From assembly GCA_039819085.1 (NCBI GenBank), contig JBCBSQ010000013.1:1-64000 (forward strand): a stretch of 64,000 bases of DNA. The letters run 5' to 3'. Of this stretch, positions 42,390 to 51,775 are shown piece by piece. Each line of letters starts with the position of its first letter. The first letter of the stretch is position 1. The stretch is from MED-G105 sp039819085. GTDB lineage: Bacteria > Pseudomonadota > Alphaproteobacteria > Caulobacterales > Parvularculaceae. Below the pieces are notes generated by a model. That model was given only the letters and a program-made list of their open reading frames with translations, searched no databases and was not told where the DNA came from. The position numbers and the translations under genes were made by a program.

Positions 42390-43004
42390 ATGACGAACTA
42401 TCTCCATCAGGGCGACCTGCCGCCTGACGTCGATTTCGGCCCAATGGTCGCCGTCGACAGCGAAACCCTCGGCCTCATCCCCCACCGCGACCCTTTATGC
42501 GTCGTGCAACTGTCGGCGGGCGATGGCGACGCGCACCTCGTTCAGCTCGATCGCGAGGCTTATGACGCGCCGAACCTCAAAGCCCTCCTCACCGACGAAA
42601 ACACCCTTAAAATCTTCCATTTCGCGCGGTTTGACGTGGCCATCTTCATGCAGTGGCTCGAGATTGCGACGACGCCCATCTATTGCACCAAGATCGCCTC
42701 GAAGCTTGTTCGAACATACACGGACAAACATGGCCTGAAGGACCTCGCGCGCGAGCTATTGGGCGTCGACATGTCAAAGCAACAGCAGTCCTCCGACTGG
42801 GGCGCAGGCAAGCTGACCGACGCGCAAATCGCCTACGCGGCCTCCGACGTTTTGCATCTGCACGCGCTAAAAGAGAAACTCGACGCCATGCTGGCGCGAG
42901 AAGGCCGCACGGCGCTTGCGCAGTCCTGCTTTGACTTCCTGCCGACCCGCGCGGCGCTCGACCTCGCCGGATGGCCCGACACCGACATTTTCGCCCACTC
43001 CTGA
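42390..43004 (+). CDS. rnd: RNase D-like 3'-5' exonuclease (DEDDy)
   Basis: The 204-residue protein is a single DEDDy exonuclease domain: AVDSETLGL (Asp23, Glu25), IFHFARFDVAIF and YAASDVLHLHAL with the Tyr-x3-Asp. It is much shorter than enterobacterial RNase D and lacks HRDC domains, as is common in alphaproteobacteria. It would trim structured RNA 3' ends. It lies 66 bases before lptC and may be in the same transcript. Confidence 0.85.
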   Translation: MTNYLHQGDLPPDVDFGPMVAVDSETLGLIPHRDPLCVVQLSAGDGDAHLVQLDREAYDAPNLKALLTDENTLKIFHFARFDVAIFMQWLEIATTPIYCTKIASKLVRTYTDKHGLKDLARELLGVDMSKQQQSSDWGAGKLTDAQIAYAASDVLHLHALKEKLDAMLAREGRTALAQSCFDFLPTRAALDLAGWPDTDIFAHS

Positions 43005-43070
43005 CCCTTGCGCCGACCTTAAGGCCCTCGCGCCGCTCGACTTCGGCGCCCACGCGACTACATTCAGTCT

Positions 43071-43898
43071 ATGGCGCAAGCTCCCCAGACGACCGGCCGC
43101 CTCGACGCGCTGCCCACCGCCCCAAGGCTGACCGGCGAAGAGGCGGCGCAGCATTCCGCGACCGTGCGTCGGCTGCGGATTGCGCTGCCAACCATCGGCG
43201 CGATCCTCGTCGGCGTCTTCATCGCCAACACCGGCCGCAATCACGCCGAGGACGTGTTTCTGGACGAGTTGAAGAGCATCGAGGCGTCGACCGAAGAACT
43301 GCGGATGGCGAAGCCGCATTTCTCAGGGGTCGACGCGGACGGCACGCCATTCGACATCACTGCGGAGTCCGCGATCCAGACCGCAGGCGACGACAAGCGC
43401 ATCGGCCTGGAAAAGCCGCGTGCGGTGTCTGGCGGCGGCGGGGATCAGTCTGTCGTTTCGGCTGAAAAGGGCCGCTTCGATTCAGAAGCGAACACCTTGC
43501 TCCTGAATGACAATGTCGTCTTCGAGCACACGGTTGGAGCGGACAATTACGTCCTCAACACCTCGAGCGCGACTTTCTTGATTGACGAGGACCGCGTGCT
43601 GGCGGACACGGCCGTCGCAGGGACCGGCCCACGCGGCGCCACCTTGCGGGCTGACCGTATGGAAGCCGACAATGAAAGCCGCACGGTCGTTTTCGAGGGC
43701 AATGTTGCGGTGCGGATTTATCCCGATCGCGAGAACGTCGGCTGCGGGACGTCGCCGCTGACGCCTGGCAAGCTGAGGGACGAGGGCGACTGCGCGGCCC
43801 CGTCTGGCGAGGCCGCGGCGGCCGCCTCGCCGGAGGATGGGCCAAAGGACGCGCCAGGGCGAACGACGCTGCGCGGCGGCGGGGAAGGGTTGCAATGA
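43071..43898 (+). CDS. lptC: LPS transport periplasmic protein LptC
   Basis: The 275-residue bitopic inner-membrane protein has a cytoplasmic N-terminus, one membrane helix (LRIALPTIGAILVGVFIA, about 38-55) and a periplasmic beta-jellyroll (HFSGVDADGTPFDITAESAIQ, EANTLLLNDNVVFEH, GPRGATLRADRMEADNESRTVVFEGNVAVRI). It receives LPS from LptB2FG and hands it to LptA. The Ala/Pro-rich tail is a little long. Its TGA overlaps the lptA ATG. Confidence 0.9.
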   Translation: MAQAPQTTGRLDALPTAPRLTGEEAAQHSATVRRLRIALPTIGAILVGVFIANTGRNHAEDVFLDELKSIEASTEELRMAKPHFSGVDADGTPFDITAESAIQTAGDDKRIGLEKPRAVSGGGGDQSVVSAEKGRFDSEANTLLLNDNVVFEHTVGADNYVLNTSSATFLIDEDRVLADTAVAGTGPRGATLRADRMEADNESRTVVFEGNVAVRIYPDRENVGCGTSPLTPGKLRDEGDCAAPSGEAAAAASPEDGPKDAPGRTTLRGGGEGLQ

Positions 43899-44395
43899 CG
43901 GACGATCTCAGCGGCGGCGCGCGGCGATGGCTGGCCGCGATCGCGATCGCAACGCTCAGCGCCGCGCCAGCGGCCGCCCAACTCGCCGCGGACAGCGACC
44001 TGCCGCTCGACATCACCAGCGACCGGCTGGAATCGGAGGAGAAAGTCGCCACCTGGATCGGCGAGGTTCGGGTGGTCCAGGGTGACTCAATCCTGACGTC
44101 GGACCGGCTCGTCATCACCCAGTCCGAGGGCGGCGGCGTGGAGGAAATCCGCGCCATCGGCAATGTGCGCTACGCCACCGCCAAGGAGGCGATCAAGGGC
44201 GACATCGCGGTCTACTCCGAAACGACCCGCTCCATCCGCATGACGGGCGACGTCGTCGTCACGCAAGGCGAACAAATCCTTACCGGCGAGGATCTCACGT
44301 ACTGGGTGGACACCGGCCGGGTCATTTTCGCCGCCAAGAAAGGCGAACGCGTGCGCGGCGTCTTCCAGACCAAGGCCATCGAGGGCCAATCCTGA
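43895..44395 (+). CDS. lptA: LPS transport protein LptA
   Basis: The 166-residue periplasmic protein has a signal peptide (to about residue 28, APAAAQ) and an OstA-like jellyroll with the repeated strands LPLDITSDRLESEEKVATWIGEVRVVQGDSILTSD and GDIAVYSETTRSIRMTGDVVVTQG. It bridges LptC and LptD to carry LPS across the periplasm. The ATGA overlap with lptC indicates translational coupling; lptB follows 45 bases on. Confidence 0.92.
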   Translation: MTDDLSGGARRWLAAIAIATLSAAPAAAQLAADSDLPLDITSDRLESEEKVATWIGEVRVVQGDSILTSDRLVITQSEGGGVEEIRAIGNVRYATAKEAIKGDIAVYSETTRSIRMTGDVVVTQGEQILTGEDLTYWVDTGRVIFAAKKGERVRGVFQTKAIEGQS

Positions 44396-44440
44396 CGTTA
44401 TGGAACCGTCAACGGGTTTGACGCTAAATCAGAGGCCGAT

Positions 44441-45244
44441 ATGGAGCCGCATTCGGACATAAGCGCGGGCGCGAATAAGACGTCGCCCTCAAGCCCCCTG
44501 CAACCGAAAGTCGTCAAAGGCGACGGGGGGCTTTACGCTGCGCATCTCGGCAAGAGCTTCAAGCGGCGGCCGGTCGTGCGTGACGTCTCAATGCGGGTCA
44601 ATCGCGGCGAAGTGGTGGGCCTTCTGGGGCCGAACGGCGCAGGTAAGACAACCTGCTTTTACATGATCACGGGGCTTATCCCCGCTGATTTCGGTACGAT
44701 CACCATTGACGGCCACGACGTCACCCGGCTTCCGATGTATCAACGCGCGCGGCTCGGCGTCGGCTATCTGCCGCAGGAGGCGTCGATTTTCCGAGGACTG
44801 ACGGTCGAGCAGAACCTGCGCGCCGTCGTGGAGCTTGTCCACAAGAACAAGGACAAGCAACAACGGCTTATCGACGATCTGCTGACTGAGTTCAACATCA
44901 CCCATATCCGCAGCGCGCCGGCGCTCGCTCTATCGGGCGGGGAGCGACGGCGAGTGGAAATCGCCCGCGCGCTGGCGACCGGCCCCGCCTTTATGTTGCT
45001 CGACGAGCCGTTCGCCGGGATCGACCCATTGGCGATTTCCGACATCCGCGATCTTGTCTTGCATTTGCGGGAACGGGGCCTCGGCGTTCTGATTACGGAT
45101 CACAATGTCCGCGAGACTCTCGACATCATCGACCGCGCCTACATCATCCATGAAGGCCAGGTCCTGATCGAGGGCGCGCCGGACGATATCGTCGGGGACA
45201 AGGACGTCAGGCGCGTCTATCTCGGCGACAGTTTCCAGATGTGA
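44441..45244 (+). CDS. lptB: LPS export ABC transporter ATPase
   Basis: The 267-residue ATPase has Walker A GPNGAGKTT, Q loop YLPQEASIF, signature LSGGERRRVEIARAL and Walker B FMLLDEPFAGIDP, plus the LptB-specific C-terminal GAPDDIVGDKDVRRVYLGDSF. It powers LPS extraction from the inner membrane with LptF and LptG, which are not in the window. A 25-residue N-terminal extension precedes the usual start. It is followed 33 bases later by rpoN, the classic proteobacterial order. Confidence 0.95.
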   Translation: MEPHSDISAGANKTSPSSPLQPKVVKGDGGLYAAHLGKSFKRRPVVRDVSMRVNRGEVVGLLGPNGAGKTTCFYMITGLIPADFGTITIDGHDVTRLPMYQRARLGVGYLPQEASIFRGLTVEQNLRAVVELVHKNKDKQQRLIDDLLTEFNITHIRSAPALALSGGERRRVEIARALATGPAFMLLDEPFAGIDPLAISDIRDLVLHLRERGLGVLITDHNVRETLDIIDRAYIIHEGQVLIEGAPDDIVGDKDVRRVYLGDSFQM

Positions 45245-45277
45245 CGGTTTAGGACCTGAAAGGGCGAAAGGGGCGGT

Positions 45278-46870
45278 GTGGCGTTAGCTCCAAGACTGGA
45301 ACTTCGGCAATCCCAGCAACTGGTGATGACGCCGCAATTGCAGCAGGCGATCAAACTGCTGCAACTGTCGAATATTGAGCTTGGCGAGTATGTCGACCAG
45401 CAGCTCGAAGAGAACCCCTTTCTCGAACGCGCCGCGGAGGAGGCCGACGCGGAACGGGCGGGAGCCGGCGACTCAAAAGCAGAGCCGCAGCCTGCAAAGG
45501 ACCGCGCCGACGCGAACCCGGGAGACGCGAGCGCGGGCGAATCCGGCGCCAGCGGGGCGGACGAGATGGCGCCGCCGGAAGCCGACAGCCTCGATTTAAC
45601 GCGCGCTGACTCCCATGCGCGCGCCGAAGACGCCATCGACGCAACCTTCGACGATGAAGGCGCGGTCCGCATGGGCGGCGACGAAGCGACCGCCGGCTAC
45701 CAGAACAATGAATGGGCGGGACTTGGCGAACGACGCAATGGCGTCGTCGACGACCGTGAGGTCGGCGAGCGCCACACCAGCGAAATCTCTCTGCGCGAAC
45801 ACCTGAACGAGCAGCTGAAGGTCGCGACCTCCGATCCGCAGACGCTCTTCATCGGCGCCTATATCATCGATCTCGTGGACGACGCCGGCTATTTTCGGGA
45901 CGAGTTCGCCGACGTCGCGACGCGGCTTGGCGCGGAACCGGACGCCGTCGAAGCGGCGCTGCAACTCATCCAGACGTTTGAGCCGAGCGGCGTCGGCGCG
46001 CGGGATCTGAAAGAATGCCTGCGGCTGCAGCTAAAGGACCGCGACCGTCTGGACCCGGCCATGGACGCGTTTGTCGACAACATAGAGCTTCTCGCCAAGG
46101 CGGACCTTAAGGGCCTCATGCAGGCGACGAAGTCCGAGGAAGACGATGTGCGCGACATGATCGCGGAGGTGCGCGCGCTCAATCCAAAGCCCGGCTACGC
46201 CTATGGCGGCGATCCGGTGCAGATCGTCACGCCAGACGTCTTTGTACTGAAAGATTCAGACGGCGGATGGAAAGTCGAGTTGAATAACGACACCCTGCCG
46301 AAAGTGCTCGTCAACAAGCACTATTACGCGAAGGTTTCAAAGAACAAATCGACTGATAAAGACGCGACTTATGTTCAAGAGCAGTTCGCGAACGCGAGCT
46401 GGCTCGCCAAGAGCCTCGACCAGCGAGCGCGCACGATCCTCAAAGTCGCCGAAGAGATCGTCCGCCAACAGGATGGTTTCCTCGCATATGGCGTGCGGCA
46501 CCTCAGACCGTTGAATCTGCGCGCCGTCGCCGACGCCATCGAAATGCACGAATCCACAGTATCGCGCGTCACCTCGAACAAGTACATCGCGACGCCGCGC
46601 GGCATCTTCGAGCTCAAGTACTTTTTCACCGCCTCAATCGCGTCGAAGCGCGGCGGCGAGGCGCATTCGGCGGAAGCGGTGCGCCATCGCATAAAACAGC
46701 TTGTCGGATCAGAAACGCCTGACGCAGTTTTGTCCGATGACAAACTTGTTGAGCTCCTGGGCGAAGAAGGCGTAGACATCGCCCGCCGCACGGTGGCGAA
46801 GTATCGCGAAACGCTCGGCATCCCGTCTTCAGTCCAGCGCCGGCGCGCGGCGTTGCGCGCGGCGATCTGA
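45278..46870 (+). CDS. rpoN: RNA polymerase sigma-54 factor
   Basis: The 530-residue protein starts at a GTG and has region I (LRQSQQLVMTPQLQQAIKLLQLSNIEL), a long acidic Ala-rich region II (about 50-140), the core-binding and HTH domains, and the RpoN box ARRTVAKYRE near the end. It directs transcription from -24/-12 promoters with AAA+ activators. Its place between lptB and hpf-ptsN is conserved in proteobacteria. Confidence 0.95.
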   Translation: MALAPRLELRQSQQLVMTPQLQQAIKLLQLSNIELGEYVDQQLEENPFLERAAEEADAERAGAGDSKAEPQPAKDRADANPGDASAGESGASGADEMAPPEADSLDLTRADSHARAEDAIDATFDDEGAVRMGGDEATAGYQNNEWAGLGERRNGVVDDREVGERHTSEISLREHLNEQLKVATSDPQTLFIGAYIIDLVDDAGYFRDEFADVATRLGAEPDAVEAALQLIQTFEPSGVGARDLKECLRLQLKDRDRLDPAMDAFVDNIELLAKADLKGLMQATKSEEDDVRDMIAEVRALNPKPGYAYGGDPVQIVTPDVFVLKDSDGGWKVELNNDTLPKVLVNKHYYAKVSKNKSTDKDATYVQEQFANASWLAKSLDQRARTILKVAEEIVRQQDGFLAYGVRHLRPLNLRAVADAIEMHESTVSRVTSNKYIATPRGIFELKYFFTASIASKRGGEAHSAEAVRHRIKQLVGSETPDAVLSDDKLVELLGEEGVDIARRTVAKYRETLGIPSSVQRRRAALRAAI

Positions 46871-47004
46871 TTCGGGTCGCGCCGGCGTCGCAAGGCGGCG
46901 GCTTGGCGTTTGCGCGCCCCTGAAGCGCGCGGCGCTCTTGGATGAAAGCGTCATTCATTCAATAGTCTTTCCTCGCCGACGCTTTGGCGAAATCTGGAGG
47001 CCCC

Positions 47005-47577
47005 ATGGATATTCAAGTCACCGGCAAGAACATTGACCTCGGCGACGCGCTGCAAACCTATGTGCAGGAGAAGCTCACCGAAGGCGTTACGAAGTATTTC
47101 GAGCGGGGCGCCGACGCGCTCGTCACGTTCACCAAGGAACGCCATCTTGTGGAGTGCGAGATGACCGCCCATCTCGCGTCCGGCGTGTTTCTGTCCGCTC
47201 ATGACGAGGCCGATGACGCTTATGGTTCATTCGATCGCGCCCTCGCCAAGCTGGAAAAGCGGGTGCGCCGGTACAAACGGCGTCTGAAGGATCGCCACGC
47301 CAGCGCCAAGGACCCGCTGCCCGCGGAAAATGCGGCCTACTTCACCCTCGCCTCCCCCAGCGACGAGGACGACGCGGCCAGCAATGAGGATGCGGCGCCG
47401 CTGGTGATCGCCGAATCGACAACGAAAGTCGTGGAAATGACCGTCAGCGCGGCCGTGATGCAGCTCGACCTGGTCGAGCAGCCGGCGGTGCTCTTCAAGA
47501 ATGCGGCAAATGGCGCCCTGAACGTGGTGTACCGCCGCAGGGATGGCCATATTGGCTGGATCGACCCGACGCGCTAA
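47005..47577 (+). CDS. hpf: Ribosome hibernation promoting factor, long form
   Basis: The 190-residue protein has an N-terminal S30AE domain (MDIQVTGKNIDLGDALQTYV, KYFERGADALVTFTKERH, DAYGSFDRALAKLEKRVRRYKRR), an acidic linker and a C-terminal dimerisation domain (AVLFKNAANGALNVVYRRRDGHIGWIDP). Long-form HPF dimerises ribosomes as 100S particles in stationary phase. The ATG at 47005 has CTGGAGG upstream; the frame begins earlier but that part is non-coding. Confidence 0.94.
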   Translation: MDIQVTGKNIDLGDALQTYVQEKLTEGVTKYFERGADALVTFTKERHLVECEMTAHLASGVFLSAHDEADDAYGSFDRALAKLEKRVRRYKRRLKDRHASAKDPLPAENAAYFTLASPSDEDDAASNEDAAPLVIAESTTKVVEMTVSAAVMQLDLVEQPAVLFKNAANGALNVVYRRRDGHIGWIDPTR

Positions 47578-47736
47578 GGGCTTTGCGCCTATCTTGCATT
47601 AGCGCTAGAAGCCCGGGCGTCAAAGGTTGGTCAGGGTGTGGGCGCTAGGACTGTCGGACGCCCTGGAGCGACGTCATCGTGGGCGTATCTTCAGCCGCGG
47701 CGTGTTAGGATTTGGTCGCGCCAAAGAGGTTTGGGA

Positions 47737-48201
47737 ATGAGTTTGTCAGAGTATCTGACGCGGGAAGGCGTGACTGCGAACTTGCACGCGCGCTGCAAAC
47801 GCGAGGCGTTGGCCTTTCTGTCAGAACAGGCGGCTTCCATTACTGGTTTGGACGCCGAAACGATTGAGAAAGCCCTCATGGAGCGCGAGCGTCTGGGCTC
47901 AACCGGGGTCGGCTCCGGCGTCGCTGTCCCGCACGGCAAGATCGCCGGCATCCCGGAGATTGTCGCACTGCTCGCCAAGCTGGACGCGCCGGTCGACTTC
48001 GACGCCGTCGACGACAAACCTGTCGACCTTGTTTTTGTCCTTCTGGCGCCGGCCGATGCGACGGCGGCGCACCTGAAGGCGCTCGCCAAGGCTTCAAGGC
48101 TCTTGAGAAGCGAGGACATCCGTTCGGCCCTGCGCGGCGCTGACACGGCCGAAGCCATGTTCGCGATCGCAACCGAAACGGCGAAGCCGAACGCGGCGTG
48201 A
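47737..48201 (+). CDS. ptsN: PTS IIA-like nitrogen regulatory protein
   Basis: The 154-residue EIIA-Ntr protein has the phosphorylated histidine in GSGVAVPHGKIAG (His66) and the family pattern RERLGSTGVG. It takes phosphate from NPr/EI-Ntr and tunes potassium, nitrogen and sigma-54-related responses. The ATG at 47737 follows a weak GGTTTGGGA; an upstream extension from 47638 is unlikely. It ends the rpoN cluster, 159 bases after hpf. Confidence 0.93.
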   Translation: MSLSEYLTREGVTANLHARCKREALAFLSEQAASITGLDAETIEKALMERERLGSTGVGSGVAVPHGKIAGIPEIVALLAKLDAPVDFDAVDDKPVDLVFVLLAPADATAAHLKALAKASRLLRSEDIRSALRGADTAEAMFAIATETAKPNAA

Positions 48202-48253
48202 TCACGCGTCCGCGGAATGCGCCGCACTCAATATTCTATTTAAATTCCGCTAC

Positions 48254-48550
48254 TTAATGAACGCTGACAGGGTTCATTTCATGCTGGCGCGCCGCCGCGA
48301 ACGCCAGCGCCCGGTCGCCCACCAACGCAATCCGCTCGCCGTTCGCCGCATGGACGGAATAGACGATCGCGTCGTCGGGCAAGTCGAGCGTCAGATCGCT
48401 TTCCTCATCGACCAGGTCATCAGCCACCTCGGCCACCATCACCGGCCGCACGTAGACAAGGCGCTTGCCGCCCAGCTCTTCGAATTCCCGGCGGCTCATT
48501 TCCGGCGCCGCAGGGTCGGCCAGTCGGTCGAAAGCGCTTCTATCGGTCAT
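48254..48550 (-). CDS. DUF1150 family protein
   Basis: The 98-residue protein matches the small alphaproteobacterial DUF1150 family, with EFEELGGKRLVYVRPV and a C-terminal YSVHAANGERIALVGDRALAFAAARQHE. In this class it usually neighbours a small heat-shock protein gene; none is here. The ATG at 48550 is set by GGAGG eight bases upstream, five codons after an alternative ATG. Function unknown. It is convergent with ptsN. Confidence 0.85.
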   Translation of the reverse strand: MTDRSAFDRLADPAAPEMSRREFEELGGKRLVYVRPVMVAEVADDLVDEESDLTLDLPDDAIVYSVHAANGERIALVGDRALAFAAARQHEMNPVSVH

Positions 48551-48718
48551 CGAGGGAGCCTCCATTCAAACGGGCGAACGTCACCATCCGACGTTCGCTC
48601 GGGATCGGCGTGTTGAGTATGTGGCGGCAATGCCTAGAAAACGATGAAGGCGCTGCGCCGAGCGGGTCCTAGATGTGTTGCTATATTATAACGTTTCAAT
48701 GGCGGAAACCGACCACTA

Positions 48719-49747
48719 TTAAGACGCGTTAAGCGCTTTTGATAACAACTTAGTGAAAACCGCGGCGTCGACGTTGCCGCCAGACAGCGTCACACAGCTT
48801 GTTTTTCCCCGGCCGTCAATTTTCTCCGCCAACAGCGCGGCGAACGCCACGGCGCCGCCGGGCTCCACCACCAGCTTCAGGCGCCTGAAGGCGGCTTCGA
48901 TCGCCGCTGCGCCCTCCGCCTCCGTCACCGCCGCGCCGACCGCGCCGCGCCGGAAGAGGATCGGAAAGGTCAGTTCGCCCGGGATCGGGGTCGCAATGGC
49001 GTCAAACACGGTCGGCTGATCCGCATCGACTCCGATGCGCCGTCCGGCGCGCAGCGACTGAAGCGTATCATCATATCCTTCCGGCTCAGCGACAAAGATC
49101 TTCGTCATCGGCGACGCCGCCTCGAGCGCCAGGGCGCCGCCCGCCGCGAGCCCGCCGCCGCCGCAGCAGAAGATCATCTGATCGATTTTAGCGCCGAGGT
49201 CAGCCGCCTGGGCGACCGCTTCGAGCGCCAGCGTGCCTTGTCCTTCAATTATCAGCGGATGATCATAAGAAGGCGCAAGAGCAGCCCCGCGCTCCGCGGC
49301 GAGCGCGCGGCCAATCGCCTCCCGGTCCTCAGAATACCGATCGTAAGGGATGATCTCCGCGCCAAACCGCTTCACCGCGTCCGCCTTTATGGCCGGCGCG
49401 TCCTTCGGCATGACGATCGCGGCGGGCGCATCGAACATGGCGGCCGCGAGCGCGACGCCTTGCGCATGGTTCCCGGACGACCAGGCGACAACGCCATTTG
49501 CGCGATCCGCCGGCGCAATCTGCGACACGAAGTTATAGGCCCCGCGGAACTTGAACGCGCCGCCACGCTGCAGGACCTCAGCTTTGAAAAGAACGCGGCC
49601 GCCTACCGCCTCATTGATCAACGGATCTTCGATGAGCGGCGTACGGATCGCCTGGCCGGCGAGCCGCTCAGCCGCGGCCTCGACGCCTTCAGCGGTCGGC
49701 GCGCGTAGATCAAGGGCGCGCATTGTCGTCGCGGAGTGGGCCGCCAT
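48719..49747 (-). CDS. Threonine/serine dehydratase-like PLP enzyme
   Basis: The 342-residue fold-type II PLP enzyme has the Schiff-base lysine in GGAFKFRGA (Lys66), SSGNHAQGVALAA for substrate carboxylate binding and CCGGGGLAAG for the phosphate. The catabolic-type threonine dehydratase, serine racemase and hydroxyaspartate dehydratase share these motifs, so substrate is uncertain. It lacks the C-terminal ACT regulatory domain of biosynthetic IlvA. It lies alone between DUF1150 and uppP on the minus strand. Confidence 0.88.
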   Translation of the reverse strand: MAAHSATTMRALDLRAPTAEGVEAAAERLAGQAIRTPLIEDPLINEAVGGRVLFKAEVLQRGGAFKFRGAYNFVSQIAPADRANGVVAWSSGNHAQGVALAAAMFDAPAAIVMPKDAPAIKADAVKRFGAEIIPYDRYSEDREAIGRALAAERGAALAPSYDHPLIIEGQGTLALEAVAQAADLGAKIDQMIFCCGGGGLAAGGALALEAASPMTKIFVAEPEGYDDTLQSLRAGRRIGVDADQPTVFDAIATPIPGELTFPILFRRGAVGAAVTEAEGAAAIEAAFRRLKLVVEPGGAVAFAALLAEKIDGRGKTSCVTLSGGNVDAAVFTKLLSKALNAS

Positions 49748-49790
49748 CTCAAAAGCTCCTCAACTGGAAACCCGCTTCGCCAGAGCGTTC

Positions 49791-50609
49791 CTAAACGGTC
49801 AATCCATATCTTGCGGCGAGCGCAATCACCCCAACGCCCATCAGGATACGGTAGATGACAAACGGCGTGAAACTCATCCGCTGAGTCCAGCGCATAAAGA
49901 TGGCGATCGCCGCGAACGCCACCGCAGCCGACAAGACGCATACGATCGCCGCCGCCCGAATGTCCTCGCGAACGCCGTCACGCGCCAGTTCCAGCCCCGC
50001 GAACCCGCCAAGCGCCAGAATGGTGGGGATGGCGAGCAGCATCGAAAACCGCGCCGCCTCCGACCGCGACCAGCCAAGGTATCGCGCCGCGGTCATGGTC
50101 ACGCCTGAACGGCTCGCGCCGGGAATAATGGCGATCGCCTGCGTGCCGCCGATGAGCATCGCCTCGCGCCAGGAAATCCGGTCGAGGCCCTCCTTCGTCG
50201 ACGGCGCGCGGTCGCCGTGCCACAAGAGCGCGCCAAAAATGATGCTCGCGCCGCCGATGACATAAGGGTCCCGGAGGTAGTCGATCACGCCCGTCGCGGC
50301 GACGACCCCGCCGATCAGGATGACGGGGACGCTGGCGAGCGCCAGCTGCAGAAACAGGCGGCGATCCTGAGTGTCTTTAAACCCGACCGCGTCGAGGCCG
50401 CCGCGAATGAGCGTCGCCGTCTCGGCACGGAAATAAGCGAGCACCGCGAACAGCGTCCCCACATGGCTCGCGACGTCAATGAGCGGCCCCTGATCCGCCC
50501 ACGCCGGAACGAGCAGCGGCGCAAGGATCAAATGCGCGGAAGACGAAATTGGCAGGAATTCGGTGATCCCCTGCACGATGGCGAGGACGATTAGTTGAAC
50601 GAGCGGCAT
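49791..50609 (-). CDS. uppP: Undecaprenyl-diphosphatase
   Basis: The 272-residue membrane enzyme recycles undecaprenyl diphosphate for cell-wall and exopolysaccharide synthesis. Signatures are VQGITEFLPISSSAHLI (about 12-28) and PGASRSGVTM, with seven to eight hydrophobic segments. The start is the ATG at 50609 with GGAGCCTCC upstream; an earlier ATG at 50654 gives a non-hydrophobic tail. A product of this type supports the undecaprenyl-linked sugar pathway seen at 57.7 kb. Confidence 0.94.
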   Translation of the reverse strand: MPLVQLIVLAIVQGITEFLPISSSAHLILAPLLVPAWADQGPLIDVASHVGTLFAVLAYFRAETATLIRGGLDAVGFKDTQDRRLFLQLALASVPVILIGGVVAATGVIDYLRDPYVIGGASIIFGALLWHGDRAPSTKEGLDRISWREAMLIGGTQAIAIIPGASRSGVTMTAARYLGWSRSEAARFSMLLAIPTILALGGFAGLELARDGVREDIRAAAIVCVLSAAVAFAAIAIFMRWTQRMSFTPFVIYRILMGVGVIALAARYGLTV

Positions 50610-50706
50610 GGAGGCTCCGGCGGACGTTCCGAGACGCCTGCGAGTGTAGAGCATCCCGCCGAAAAAAGAGTGAACGAAGCGTTACGTTGCAAGATGCGCT
50701 ATAGCG

Positions 50707-51759
50707 TCACGCAGCCGCGCCGGCGAGCCCGCCTTCGACGACATCGAGTATCGGCCGCTTCGGCGCCGGCGGCTCACGCGTCAGGGGCTCATTGTCGGCG
50801 GCGCCATCGCCGCCAAAGCTCTTTTCAAAAGTGTGCTTGCCGAGGCGCACGCGCATCTGCGCCGTAGCGACTTCAAGATCGAGGCCCGCGATCGACTTCA
50901 GGTGCGCGCGCATACCGAGCTGATTGGCGATCTGGATCGACAGGCCAGGTCGCGCGTTCAACTCAAGGAGCAGCGGCCCCTTCTCTTCATCGAGAACGAT
51001 ATCAACGCCAAGATACCCGAGTTCGGTGACGTCATAGGCGCGCGCGGCCATTGTCAAAATATCGTCCCAATGCGGCACGGCGATGCCAGCAAGCGGTTCG
51101 GCCGTATCAGGATGAAGCGTGATCGGCCGATCGAACTGCATGCCCGTGCGCGTTTCGCCGGTGACAATGTCAACGCCGACGCCGACGCCGCCGCGGTGCA
51201 GGTTCGCCTTACCGTCAGATTCGGCCGTCGGCAGCCGCAGCATCGCAAAGGCCGGCACGCCCCGAAGCACGATCACTCTGACGTCCGGCACGCCTTTGAA
51301 ACAGATAGGCCCGAAGACCGGATCGAATTTCACGCGGTACTCAATGAGCGCCGCATCCGGCTGGCCACCGAGGCTGTACATGCCGGAAAGGATGTTGTTG
51401 ACGTGATGGCGCACGTCCGCGCCGCTGACGCGTCGGCCATTGGCGAGCCGCCAGCCGCCCTGAAGCGGTCCGTCAATGACGAGGATGCCTTTGCCCTGCG
51501 AGCCGCGGGCAGGCTTTATGACGCATCCGTCGGGGCGCGCGAGCAGCTCAGGCAGCGCCCGCGCGTCGCGTCCGTCGCGAACAACGCCGTAAAGCTCAGG
51601 GTTCGGAATATTTGCGAGATCCGCAAGACGCTTCGTCTCGACCTTGTCATCAACGCGGTTGAGGAGCCGACGAGGATTGCGCAAGGCCACGAAATCGAGA
51701 TTGCGCTCGTTTACGCCGATCACGCCTTTGTCGCGGAGTTTACGCCAAGCATCCAACAT
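50707..51759 (-). CDS. RimK-related ATP-grasp ligase (alpha-L-glutamate ligase-like)
   Basis: The product of about 350 residues has ATP-grasp features: GVIGVNERNLDFV near the start, GCVIKPARGSQGKGILVI for nucleotide binding, and GYLGVDIVLDEEKGPLLLELNARPGLSIQIAN with metal-binding residues. It resembles the RimK-related glutamate-ligase family. The substrate is unknown, but the enzyme occurs in a conserved trio with a 7TM inactive transglutaminase and a retropepsin-like protein, both directly upstream here. A TTG at 51789 overlapping the previous stop is an alternative start. Confidence 0.85.
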   Translation of the reverse strand: MLDAWRKLRDKGVIGVNERNLDFVALRNPRRLLNRVDDKVETKRLADLANIPNPELYGVVRDGRDARALPELLARPDGCVIKPARGSQGKGILVIDGPLQGGWRLANGRRVSGADVRHHVNNILSGMYSLGGQPDAALIEYRVKFDPVFGPICFKGVPDVRVIVLRGVPAFAMLRLPTAESDGKANLHRGGVGVGVDIVTGETRTGMQFDRPITLHPDTAEPLAGIAVPHWDDILTMAARAYDVTELGYLGVDIVLDEEKGPLLLELNARPGLSIQIANQLGMRAHLKSIAGLDLEVATAQMRVRLGKHTFEKSFGGDGAADNEPLTREPPAPKRPILDVVEGGLAGAAA

Positions 51760-51775
51760 AACAGGACCGTCATTA